This document shows, piece by piece, positions 12,863-24,706 of a DNA stretch of 64,000 nucleotides. Location of the stretch: the NCBI RefSeq assembly GCF_905220415.1, contig NC_059568.1:5828001-5892000 (forward strand). The letters are read 5' to 3'. The DNA comes from Colias croceus. Lineage: Eukaryota > Arthropoda > Insecta > Lepidoptera > Pieridae. Under the pieces are notes generated by a model. It did not search any database. It had not been told where the DNA came from and was given only the letters and a program-made list of their open reading frames with translations. The translations under genes and the position numbers were made by a program. Each line of letters starts with the position of its first letter. Positions within the stretch are counted from its first letter, which is position 1.

Positions 12863-14087
12863 TACAAAACAATATATCCAAATACGAAACTAACATACCA
12901 ATTCCTATTTTAAAACTGTGTTTTAAAACTACCCACTTTTTCCTTACAAGCGTCTAAGTACAAAAATAAATGTTTTATTTCAAGCCCCTACCTAACAATT
13001 TCAATTACGCAAAAATTGAAAGGCTCTAAAGACAAAGAGATCTTGCAATATCAATATTGCTGTATCCTGGATTATCTTTTCGGACTTGACTATCGAAAAA
13101 ACTACATTTTTTTTTTGTTATTACGAATATTGCTTTAAGCCAAATTGCCGACTAAACGTGTAAAAATTTATTGTGACAATTTAATTTTTTAACGTTGTTG
13201 TGTTCGAACGCCATTTTTACTAAAAAAATATAAACAGTTACAGAAGTTATTAAAAAAAAAATAGTCAACATCCTATTCTCAAAATTTATCCATTACACAA
13301 AAAACATCGGTAGAGCATTTTCGGAGCAAAGTGCAAACTGGTTCAAATAAGAGAATTTTCGTAAAATAAATTTAGTTAGATAAAACAAAAAGGTAGAGCG
13401 AGCTTAACAATTTAGTCCTTGTATATGCAATAAAGAAATGTCATAGGTATGTACGTATGTTCATTACAAAAAAGTCAAAGTTCAGAGAACGCAGGGATCT
13501 GTCTTTTCGCGTCATTTTTTCAACTGCCCACGTATGAGTGAACAGAAATAATTACACCATATATTAATGCGCCATAGATTATACAAAAAAATCCTCCCAT
13601 AATTAAAGCTTCTTTATTTACGTTCTAGTGCAGTTTAAAGATAACAAGTAACAATATTTTATTTATATTTAACAAAGAAAAAAAATGAGAAAGCATTCAG
13701 GTTCGTTACATCATTAAACTCCCAACATTAAAAAAAGACATAACTATAGTAAAACTTTGATTATAATTTATCTCAATTCTAATAATTAAAAACCTCTGTA
13801 TTTATGCCGAAAATAGTCGTCGACACCTTTTAACCGCGTACCTAAAGTCACATAAAAAGAAAACTAAATTATTATATATTAAAACTAAATATTATTTTAA
13901 AGAAATTATAATCTGGTAAACGTGCTGACGCAAATGTAACTGGGTAAATCGCTAAAATCACATTTAAAAAAAGGAAATAATTTTTTAACTACAAAGAGTA
14001 GTATGTATGTAGATCGATAAAAGCAAGATAGCTACAGGTGATAGACAAATAAAAAAAATGTGTGTGTGTACTAGTGTACACAAGTAA

Positions 14088-14270
14088 GAAGTGAAACTTC
14101 TTTATGACCTTATTTTTCAAAAATAATTTACTATATGGAACTATACAGAAATAAGTCGAATCACGCGTGATAGGGACAAGAAAAAGATGGCGCGTAACGG
14201 AAAAATGTCACGCGTAACGAAAAAATGTTGCACTACTTTTTTTCCAACCCCGATAAAGAAGTTTCACTTC
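14088..14270. mobile_element. MITE family A, copy 1
   Basis: It has perfect 18-bp terminal inverted repeats, GAAGTGAAACTTCTTTAT at 14088-14105 and the complement at 14253-14270. The interior contains CACGCGTAACG motifs. A TG-rich palindromic flank (TGTACTAGTGTACA) precedes it. 183 bp, no coding capacity. Related copies are at 55268 and 61203. Confidence 0.75.
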
Positions 14271-15434
14271 AAAACAAAAATAAAGTAAAGTAACTATCAA
14301 GAAGTGAAAACTTAACGTTGAATTTTAGTATGAAAATTTCAAATTTCATAATATTAACATGTTGACGTCATGACGGAAACTTAAATTTTCCGTTACCAAA
14401 AAGTGCTAAACAATATCCGCTACCTACGAAGTAAGAACCTTCCGGTAAATTTTGTTAACAACGGCTTGAAAAGGTCTCGACTCCCGACTAATCATCATAT
14501 CATATTACAATGTTTAAATCAAACATTGTTCGGTTAGTACCTTAAACTGAAGAAAATCGAAAAGAAATAAATCGATAACCGGTTTCTCTTCAACACAGTT
14601 TCTAAAATCTGCAATTACGTGTAATATATTTCATTTTAAAATAACATATAGGATACCTGGAAATTATCAAGAATGGATTAACCTGATCCCCATTTACAGC
14701 GAATAGTTCTTCTACAATAAACTATAGCTGTTGTAACTGGGCTTGTTGAAGTTAGGAAGGAACTAGGAATTAACTCATATGGAAAAATTATTATGCGTAT
14801 TTCAACGAAATTATAGAACTATGTTTTACAAAGTTTGTCTTAATAAGGTTATAGTGGATGCATCACAGTGATATAAATTTTCTTATTATATTATCTATTC
14901 ATATAAGAATTAAAAATAATCCAAAAAATAAAATGGCGTAATAAGACTTTTACAACTCAAAAGGTAGTTATTAGTATTAACGATTTAATGCTTCAGCCAC
15001 AATAATTAATTTTTCCCTCGTATAGGAAGCAGAGGTCTATAAAGGCAAACCTAATTATAAATTAAAGAGAACCACGTATTGAGCTTTATAATATTCTAGG
15101 TATAAAGCAACCATTAACGTGATTAAATTATTTACATAATATAGTTTCATTATAAGTTATATGAAATTAAATTTTCATACTTATATTATTATATTATATT
15201 GAAATTTAATAGTGAATACAGCTAGTGCAAGGGTACCTAACATAATACAGTGTTTAGGTAAATATAAATAAAAGCGATTTTACTATAAGAATTTGCTAAT
15301 TTACTACGGGAGAGGTCAACAACTTACCGCTTTCATGTCATAAAACTTGAATGTATGGAGCAAACTTTCAGAGCATCATAAAAATATTGTGTATTTAAGA
15401 AGGTTTTATATTTAAAATAGAGGTAATATAATGA
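14271..15434. other. AT-rich non-coding DNA
   Basis: No recognisable feature. Confidence 0.5.
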
Positions 15435-15718
15435 AAAATTAACTGCGTTAAAAACAACCGACTTCAAAAACGGAAAAGTAAAAAATAAAAAAGATTTGAT
15501 ATTATTAATTACTACATATTATTTAGATGTGCTATTTATTAAATAGGTTTGATGTCGGTGCACGGGCTTAATACTAAGTGCTTAGTGTTTGGCACCGACT
15601 TCAAACCTATTTAATAAATAGCACATCTAAATAATATGTAGTAATTAATAATATCAAATCTTTTTTATTTTTTACTTTTCCGTTTTTGAAGTCGGTTGTT
15701 TTTAACGCAGTTAATTTT
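15435..15718. repeat. Long near-perfect foldback (127-bp arms)
   Basis: The left arm 15435-15561 and right arm 15592-15718 are reverse complements with one clear internal mismatch (GATG versus GAAG) and another at the outer end. They are separated by a 30-base loop. Each arm carries the AACCGACTTCAAAAA terminus common in lepidopteran repeats. Transcribed RNA would form a very long stem. Confidence 0.9.
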
Positions 15719-16170
15719 ATTTAATACTTTTTAGTGTAATTTTCAACACGAATCAAACGAGCTCAAACTCGATAAAGTTGAGTCAATATATTACTGAGTT
15801 CCTATGGCCACCTTCCGATTTCATCATCAAATCAGCTCTATGTCATGATAATGTTTCATCGCTATCCAATTTACATACGTATACAAAATTTCAGCTCAAT
15901 CGGTTATCGGGAAGTGAATCAAAGTTACTTGCTACATTCCAATTAAGTCATCGAGTACAGACAAAAATGCTCATAAAATAAAAACTACTGGGCCTAGCCG
16001 AATAAAATTTTTATGGGACCAATTCGACACCATCCCGCATCGAACAAAAAAAGAATCACGTAAATCGGTTCAGAAACCTCGGAGTAATCGGTGTACATAC
16101 ATAAAAAAAAAAAAAAAAAAAAAATATACCGGCCGAATTGATAACCTCCTCCTTTTTTTTGAAGTCGGTT
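15719..16170. mobile_element. Dispersed element adjoining the foldback
   Basis: This AT-rich block ends with the inverted terminus TTTTGAAGTCGGTT (16157-16170), pairing with AACCGACTTCAAAAA at 15456. It contains a run of 22 A at 16103-16124. With the foldback it may form one 0.7-kb composite element. There is no reliable ORF; an open frame at 15778-15981 appears to be repeat sequence. Confidence 0.5.
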
Positions 16171-16670
16171 AAAAAGTCTAAAATTGTGAATTAATTTTCT
16201 TAAAAAAATACGTAAGTATACAGGTATGACGATTCAAATGCGTTGCTAAAAGTCTAATAGAATAAACATAATATTATGATTGAGTTTGTGTTTAGTTTAC
16301 ATACACTACTTAACTGACCATCATTACATTTACAATTATAGTAAAGTACTTACCTTTTTGGACTGAATTTCGAAAATTGCACACAAATCCAACAAGTTCA
16401 AAAAAGAGCAGTCTCAGGTCTATAAATAAGATCATGGTAAATTGTATGTAAGCTCAGTACACGAAGGCAGAAAATTGAAGATTTCTTATCTATGCACTTA
16501 CCACTTACTAGCAAGATTTGAAAAGTTTGCATCGGAATAATCTAAGATTGAAGGAAGTTAAATTTGCTCTACTATGATTGTCGTAGTCGTAGTGGCTTGT
16601 AAAAGTTATGCAAGATTCTTGTAAGTCATATTTTAATCTCTTTTATTACCTATGAATAGGTGAATAATTA

Positions 16671-16700
16671 TCCTACTAATATTATAAAAAAAAATATTTA
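16671..16700 (+). mobile_element. Truncated Helitron 5' end
   Basis: TCCTACTAATATTATAAA begins at 16671 on the + strand, the same 5' terminus as the element at 16747-16971 but in the opposite orientation, followed at once by an A-run. It is a fragment without a matching 3' end. Confidence 0.45.
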
Positions 16701-16746
16701 TTAAAATCGCTAAATTACTAAAAGGTTTGTACTAAAATATGATAGA

Positions 16747-16971
16747 TTAGATTTCCGCCCGCAGCTTCGCCCGCGTTTTCAAATAAAATCCCGCATAGTT
16801 CCCGTTCCCGTGGGATTTCCGGGATAAAACCTATTCTATGTGTTAATCCAAGTTACACTCTATATGTGTGCTAAATTTCATTGTAATCGGTTCAGTAGTA
16901 TTTGCGTGAAAGAGTAACAAACACACTCACACACATCCTCACAAACTTTCGCATTTATAATATTAGTGAGA
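16747..16971 (-). mobile_element. Lep1-like non-autonomous Helitron
   Basis: On the - strand it runs from A|TCTCACTAATATTATAAATG to GGCGGAAATCTAA|T, with the internal GGTTCAGTAGT-type block (reverse strand) and a GC-rich GCGGGCGAAGCTGCGGGCGG near the 3' end. This matches the abundant lepidopteran Lep1-type Helitron. A TG/CA-rich run lies near its 5' end. Confidence 0.7.
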
Positions 16972-19900
16972 TATATTAAAGCAATAATGGTCTGCATTAA
17001 TTTGAATACTGGATAATAACCTGTCAATGTGTTCAGGACACATGTCCGCTTCCAAAACTTGTTCCGAATATCTTGCTTCATTGTTGTTAATAGTTCATGT
17101 CACATGTTTAGGGTACAATTAATTCACTGAAAACTTTAAATACATGCATAATAATATGTATAGTTAACACCATATAAATAAAAACTTACAAAAAAATTAA
17201 ACCCATTGTAACCCATAAGAAAGAAATAATTAGAATTTGAGCGTGGATATAATAAATAATAATAAAAATTTAAGAAAAAAAAAGGAAACGATGTGGTGGG
17301 TAATCTCCATTTTATCACGTCTTGCACGTTTTAACTCGAAGATAAATCTAATGAAGCTTAATCTTAAATATGCATAAACTGTATTGGAAAATTAATTAAT
17401 TATGAAACGGAAAATAAGTTATGTTCATAAAAACTTACACGTGGCGAGATCTATCATCAATTTATGAAATTCATAGAACACGTATTGTATTTTAAAATTG
17501 AATAATGTATCACTGCTTTCCCGCTCTGTAAGAGATTGATGATAATGAACTATATTGAGTTGTTTAAAATTTTAAAGAATAGAAAAAGCATTTGAATGAT
17601 ACATATTACATACAAAAATAAAAGCAAGGAGCAGTTTAGTGTATTTGGCGGCCTTATCACTTAGTAGTGATCTCTTCCAGGCAACCAGGGCAGAAGAATC
17701 AGCTCAATTAATATATTTTTACCTCAATCGGAAACCAACAACTGTTTGTAAATGGATTACAGATTTTTATCCGGAACGTCAGTCGGCGAGCGGCCGAGGG
17801 AAATCAAATAACGGCTTGAAAAAAGACGTCTTCTGGAGTTTACGCTATTTTTAATTTTTATAAGTATAGAAACCAAATAAATATTGGATAAAATAGACGT
17901 TGATTTAGTAAGTAGTTGTCGTTTGAAATGTTACAAACAAAAAACAAATACAAACGATAGTTGATACAGTAGAGTAGGTATAATAATCTTATGTCTTCGT
18001 AATCTCATAGTCTTCATCATTATCTTAAAGTTAACCTACAACATTACCGAGGAATAAATACACTTGCAAGTTTCAGTCAATTATCAGCTAATCATTTTAT
18101 AGTATCTTCAGTATTAAATCATAATTTATATAAAATTATATTTGATAAATACCTGAGATATTTTCCTTAGGTTTCTCAAAATCACCACAACGATTGACAA
18201 AAATATAAATAAACAAACTTACTTTCGGCTCAACGAATTATAGTCAATTAGACTCCATAATACCTACCATTGATTGTACATAAAAATATTATTTTCCTCA
18301 AATAGAAACTTGTTCATCAACCTAATTGAACCGTGATTATACAATATACAATATGCCTACAATGCTCGTAACAACTTAAATAAAATTAATAAAAATGCTC
18401 AAATCCACTGAATTGTATATTATATTTTCTCCAATATGTTTTATTATTATCCGAAGTGTATGCAACTTTTTAAAAAGATATAATAAAAAATACCTAGTTT
18501 ACGAATAAAAAGTTGTAAAATATTTTATTGGTAAGATTATACCGATAAGCCAATATTAACAATATTAATATTGCCATTCGAGAGATATTATTGTGTACAC
18601 AAACAAATCGTTTCAAAGAGAAATATACTTTTTCATAAGCGATAATTTTAATAAAAATATCACAAAGCGACGCTAAAGGAATGCAATGTTAGCTATTGCT
18701 AACAAGGGGCTGGCATACAAATGAGATTTTAAGTTTATCTTGTGTATTTGTAAAATATAAATATACCAACGTTTAATTATTTCCTTTAATGATTTTAATT
18801 ATATTAAATTATTTTATTAAAAAAATGTTATCACTAACTAAGCATTTTATCTTCAAATCAAAAAATAAATATCACCCATGGTTTGCCACTGAAATTTGGT
18901 CAAATATATAATTAATATAACAAATAATACTTATCATAAAGATACAAAACACATAAAACGTGTCAAATAAAAAACAAATAACGACTTATATTATTAAAAC
19001 TACGTTTTTCTTTCATTGATTTTACTCGATATATTCTGTCAATCCGCGCTGGCTCTGACCACACTCGCAGTTGGAACATGATATTAAGAAAAGAAAAATA
19101 GTCCAAACTTCGCTATATATAAATAAACTGTTGCTTATCGAATGACTTCACACGTAAATCGAAATTGAGCCCACGCATATCCGAAAACAGCAGAAAATTT
19201 ATCACGTAAAATAAAGCACCGTTAAATGACACAAAAGGCAAAGAGTAATTATATTTTATTAATTACTCCGAAATTACAAAAAGGCTTCTTTTAAACGTAA
19301 TATGTCAAATAAATAAATTCATATTATGAGCAGGAAAATTTACAAAAGAAATTTTGTGAATTGCATGCAATAACATCACGAACATTAGGTACTCGATTAA
19401 TATTGCAAGTAATGTGAATTATTTATTTCCATTCAATTCAAATAAGAAATATAAGAATGTAAATGTAGCTTCTATGAAATAGTCGGATGCTTCAGATCGT
19501 CGTCAACAATGCAATAAAACTGAAGGTGCACTCCCAAAGTAAACAATGCCAACGTTTAAGAATTGAGACATCTTAGCTTGAGTGATTTTATTGCTTACTT
19601 CTAAAATATATTGCGAAAAGTTAAGTGGTAAAAAAGAAAGAAAGATTGAGAGCTTATTTGCGGCGCAATAGGCAAAAGATATTGACTTACTAATTCTTCT
19701 TAAGTAGGTACTAAAATGCTTTTCATGCAAAATGCATTTTCGTTTAAAATATAAGATTAACGGGACAACTAATTCCTTAAAAGAATAAATAAATAGATCA
19801 CGTCTCATTTAACTTCTATTTTTATAATATCAGCTATAAATAACTCGAGATATCTTCTTACTCGTGCTTCACGGACAAAACTTATTAGATGGATATTTGT

Positions 19901-21994
19901 GCTTTATAAACAGCCAAGAATTTATATTGTTGTCTGTTGTAATACGAGAATAATTTTTCCTAACTAATTAATTCTCATTATTTTATTTACAATCCCTTTT
20001 TGCGAGCGAGCATTTCACAAGCTTTGTAGTTCATACGCTATCAATGAATCTGCCCACTCGCGTCGGCGTATTCAATTAAAATATTGCTGTTTAAAATGGG
20101 AATTCAAATATCATAGTATAGTCCATGTAATAAGCTCTATTCGCGTAGATAATATTGGAACTTTGTTTATTGTTGTAGCTTTAGCAAAGTGGCTTAAAAT
20201 TCGGGAGCAAAAGGTTTTTCGTCATATTTTTTGATGAGATAGAAAAAGAGTACACGTGGCACTTGGTTCAAAGTCAAACGACGCCCGTGAACTTGTCATG
20301 TAAAGGCTTGGCCAAAATTTGTTGACTAGATTTCTAAAAGCTAAAGATCAAACGAATTGCATATTTTAGGAACTGCTTTAGAGCAAAGCAATCACAACGC
20401 AAAATATTTAAATTGCATCTTCATAAAACTACCCTGAATTTTCGTTGCTATTGGATACAAACCTCCCGCCCAATATCTCGCTACTACTTCATATCATTTA
20501 ATAATCTGTTCATTCAACTCTACATAGTATATACAATATACATCGTCCTAATTGCCTTTCACTGCATGTCACCATGGTATAACGAATCTCATCAAGTGCA
20601 TACGGGATGATTATTGACGGATAGTTAATTTAGGCGCATTGCAATAGGCACATAAGTACATTATTCAGCGGCTCACTGAAAGCAAACAAGATAATAAGAC
20701 GTGTAATGCATACGAGTGAGGGAATGGAGTATTGAAATCGAAACGGATGTGTGTCTTTACTATAAAGGGGAGCTCATATCCGGAGCGACCTAATATCCGC
20801 CCAGATGTAATGTGCTCAAACTTAAACTGGTAAAGTTGGTGCATCGCGCAGTCTTGCAATCTCGATACTCGTGTCTATCATTTTTACATTTCGTCCGCAA
20901 ATTGGAAATGTTCGCCGTTTCGCATATCACCCGTGGTGGAGCTTTGCCCTTTATTACATACGGTTCATCAATTTTAGATAGACATTTCGAAATTACTAGT
21001 CGGTCAACGTCATTATAGATATTTTGGAATTTGATTTTGAGTGAAATAACCGATGTGTAATGAAATCCGGATACATTCTGTTTGGAGCTTTGGTAAATAC
21101 TGCTTCACAATCATCAAAGTGAACTAACATGAGCTAAAACAGCGAATATTTCATTAACTGGATAGAAATAAACATGAGCATTTAGTAAATTTTCATTCAC
21201 TAAAATATTTGTTTGATAAGCCGTTCTATAAACAACACCTTTTGTTGTATAATGTCATACAATTATATTTTAGTTCGAAGTTTCCAAATTTTGATGTAAA
21301 GCTTATGCAATTCATTTCTGTCCTGAAAGGCCAATGTGTGGGAAGCACAATGGAATATGAAATTATAAAGCACTAACGTAACCTTTAATTCGATGAAAAA
21401 TGACATTCAGTTACAAAGGTCTGTGCATCGGCATATCGCGATCCATTTAGCCGCTTCTTTGGTTCAATTTCGGTATATTTTACAAAATTCATACAGAACA
21501 TCCATAATGCCCCAGATACCTGTAAAAAAATTGGCTTCCCTAAAAATAACCAATGGAGCCTGTACTACCTAACCGCCTCATGGAATAATAAAATTGGATT
21601 CACATTAAAATGCCGAGCGACTTACGACCTTCCCCCTTAAGAGGTTTTTAATATTCCCTTCAATTCTGGTCATGGCTGGAAAAATAGTCAAAGATTATTT
21701 TTTTATGGAATTGGTGCGTTGTTTTCACGACACGTGCGTCTATCTATAATAACCGGGAATAAAAAATATTAACCTTTAAATAACAATGTTATACAAAAAG
21801 GTCCTAACAGTTTATTTTATATTATCAGATTTCCCTAAGATCTAAAAATCATTATTAAGTTTCGGAAAGTTGAATTGAACAAAATAATGATTGCAAAAAA
21901 ATTTAACAGCAAGTTATAAAATAAAATACCTACTTTTACACTACCTTACCTTTACCTGTTGAAGTGTATACCGACTTTTTCTTAAAATTTGAAA
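16972..21994. other. AT-rich non-coding DNA
   Basis: Contains only the repeat fragment at 17640 and short chance open frames. If the 7120 promoter drives the channel gene, this is intron. Confidence 0.45.
17640..17700 (+). repeat. Dispersed lepidopteran repeat fragment
   Basis: GGCGGCCTTATC, then a small palindrome (ACTTAGTAGTGA), then CTCTTCCAGGCAACC. This is similar to 44490-44530 and looks like the 3' region of a common LINE or SINE. Family not determined. Confidence 0.4.
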
Positions 21995-22198
21995 TCACTA
22001 CATACAATACATATAAAACAAAGTCGCTTTCTATTTCCCTTTATCCTTATGTATGTTTAATTCTTTACAACTACGCAACGGATTTAATAGATAGAGTGGT
22101 TCTCGATAAAGGTTTTAGTATATTATAATTTATTAAGTTCTAATTATAATTTATTAAGCGTTAATCTTAAAAGCAGGCAGAGCCGCGGGCAAAGCTAG
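21995..22198 (+). mobile_element. Complete short non-autonomous Helitron (family with AAACAAAGTCGC)
   Basis: It begins A|TCACTACATAC and ends GCAAAGCTAG|T, with a GC-rich pre-terminal segment (GAGCCGCGGGC). The internal block AAACAAAGTCGCTTTCT is shared with the element at 33506-33692, so both belong to one family. 204 bp, no ORF. Confidence 0.75.
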
Positions 22199-22883
22199 TA
22201 ATATCTAAAATTTTCCGTTCCGATGGATGTATATAACTTTTTTATAGATTCCTTATTGAAATTCTGAACGCTACGAAGTCAGAAAACAACGCTTCATTTA
22301 CTTTTAACTTGGTAACATTTTTCCTATTGATAGAAGAGAAGAATAGAAAGGCGAGCGTTTGTTTCAAAACAATGAACCCATTTCAATATTTTTATTATTT
22401 TTACCAATTTTCTTAATTTCTTTAAAGAGTAAAAAATATCCTATACAATTTGACAAGTACACATGAATTCAATATACATAATACAATACTTTGAAAGTAG
22501 AATATAATAATTCAAAGTGTGAAAACTCATGTTTTATCATTTACATGAGAAAAATAAGCTACTTTGAAATCGGGTCTGATAACGACACCCCTCAAAGACT
22601 AAATAGCGCGCCTCCACTGCAGTTTGAGTCAAGTACGTATTCCTATTAGCGTTCTTTTAATTTCTCTTTTTCACGAAAAATCTATAGCAATATCACGCTT
22701 CTGAATATTGATCGGCACGAACTTTTAATAACCATATAATCTGCAAACAAAGGTATATCGTGACCCATATACACTGAAATGACCCAAAAAATCTTTTTTG
22801 TACAAAACAGTTACGTTTCCCAATTTATTTCGTTGCACTCTAGCAAATTGTTAGAATGGTATGTCAAACTTTTCTAACTTTAC

Positions 22884-22936
22884 GTTAGTATTCGTTGATT
22901 CTAAATAATACTTATATAGAATCAATGAATACTAAC
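22884..22936. repeat. Stem-loop with 20-bp arms
   Basis: GTTAGTATTCGTTGATTCTA is followed after 13 bases by its reverse complement with one mismatch. It lies just outside the left copy of the diverged inverted repeat. Probably a transposon relic. Confidence 0.6.
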
Positions 22937-23039
22937 TCATTATAACTTCTATAAACTTACAATATAGCTGAACCAAGAAGCTTATATCTTATACACTGGA
23001 GATTTCGGCATGAACATTTGACGTGTAACAAGAAAATTG

Positions 23040-24290
23040 TTGTGTTTTATCACTTTCACACCTAACTTGGTATTGCCACTGTTAATACGAAGTTTTCCCA
23101 AGGCTACTGTGTATGCCGTAATATTCTGTGCAAAAGGTTAGTTTTTGTACATGAGTTTGTTGATAAATTGCCAACAACGTCATTCAGAAGCATTGTTGGA
23201 TGAGACAATTATTATTTATGCTAAATAAAATAAGTATCTGGACCAATTATTAAAAAACGATACTCCCTGATTATGGGTAGTTACCATAATAAAATTGTAG
23301 CAACTCTCACTTTGACAATATGGCATAAGTGTCAAAAAAATTGCGTCGCTTCGAATATTCAAGTTAATAGATACTGTTGCGTATTTAATAAATATTTTCC
23401 GAATATAAATAATGTATTGCATTGAGAAAAATTGCAGAAGTGTTTGGACACCAAATTCTGGCATAGAATTTCACAGGCAAGTGTATATTTACGTTATTTA
23501 CAATATTCCTCAATACTCCTGCATTTACCTGTTTAGAATCATTTCAATGGCAAAAATTGTAAAATTTTGCATCATTTTAGAAAGCAGTCATGTTAAATTT
23601 GTTATTTTCCCAATACTTTATCATTTTTCAACAAGTTTTCAATAAACAAAATTAACAAGTAAGGTAACCATGATGACGAGTTTTTATGGATAGTGAAGAG
23701 AATATATTGTAATAACAATATTATGATGAAATTTAGAACACCATTTTCAAGATTTTTACTAGTAATGAAACAACACTCGACATCGGTATTGCACTCACAT
23801 GTAGTTATAAGATTGTTCGTTTTTACATTGAAAGGAGAATGCCCATGAAAGTATGGACCGCAGTATAGTGTTGCGTCAATGCCAGAGTGGTTTTGGAGGG
23901 TTCTTCGATATTCAAAAGATTTTTACCAATTGATTTTTTTGGGATAAAAACAGGGGTTTTCAAGATATTGAGAAAAATGTGAAATAACCTCAAAACTTAA
24001 ATAACCCCGATTTAGTTAGGTTTATGTGTGATTTAGGTAGTGTTTTATCGTCCGAAGGTTATTTTTCGTTTAACATATTTAATCTATGCGTAGAGCTTAT
24101 GCTTTCAGACAAACTAGGTAGGCACCAGAAATCTTCCTGAGATGGATTTCAAGAAAACCTAAATATAGATTAATAAAATGCCAATAGAGCTCATATAGAT
24201 TGTTTTATTCGGTTTACATAATGGGAGTAGCTTCAAGTAGACAGATATTACAAAAAAATAGATCTAGTGGTAGACCAATTTAACGTAAAG
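23040..24290. other. 3' flank of the transposase locus
   Basis: Between the left diverged inverted repeat and the Harbinger remnant. No coding segment recognised. Confidence 0.45.
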
Positions 24291-24692
24291 GGTACCATTC
24301 ACAGGCGCACCAATCCGTCACTAATTTAATAATTCCATGAAGGTTTCGTATTTCATTCTAAAGTAATTAACAAAATCAGGTGGTTCACAGGACTGAATGC
24401 ATTGCAGCAATTTCATATGTGTATATTTTTTTTGTTGTTTCAGCCATTCCTTTGCCCACACGCGCTTTTTATTTTTGTTCTGCGTAAAAAGTATTGCACC
24501 GACTACTAGAGCCACTTTTTTGCGTTTTGAAAGCATCGGTACCTTGGTAGGGTAGATACGTGCAAGGCTCACCAATGTTCACAGTCGACTGGACTACAAC
24601 TCAGCGCTCGTGTAGTGTGTGGGCGATGACGGGTTTGTCCACGGATTGGTACAGCTCGGGGCTCGGCTCGCGGTGCGTGTAGTGAATGCCGG
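24291..24692 (-). mobile_element. Probable non-autonomous Harbinger remnant
   Basis: The fragment is bracketed by imperfect inverted ends: GGTACCATTCACAGGCGCAC from 24291, and on the opposite strand CCGGCATTCACTACACGCAC from 24692. They share CATTCAC and CGCACC with small indels. TTA occurs close to both sides but not in a clean 3-bp duplication. The borders are tentative. Confidence 0.35.
24321..24575 (-). pseudogene. Truncated PIF/Harbinger (HARBI1-like) transposase fragment
   Basis: An 84-codon open frame starts MVSLARIYPTKVP and contains RVWAKEWLKQQKKYTHMKLL and then PDFVNYFRMKYETFMELL. This pattern matches the N-terminal region of PIF/Harbinger nucleases, ahead of the DDE core. It stops abruptly and the whole catalytic part is missing, so it is a deletion derivative. 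It lies 130 bp beyond the stop of the larger transposase gene, on the same strand, and is a different family. Confidence 0.6.
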
Positions 24693-24706
24693 ACTTAAGG
24701 CAAACA

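Larger units (their letters stand above)
9061..14040. other. AT-rich DNA with Helitron ends only
   Basis: Apart from the two Helitron 3' ends listed at 10882 and 12862, no exon or element with clear borders is visible. Confidence 0.45.
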
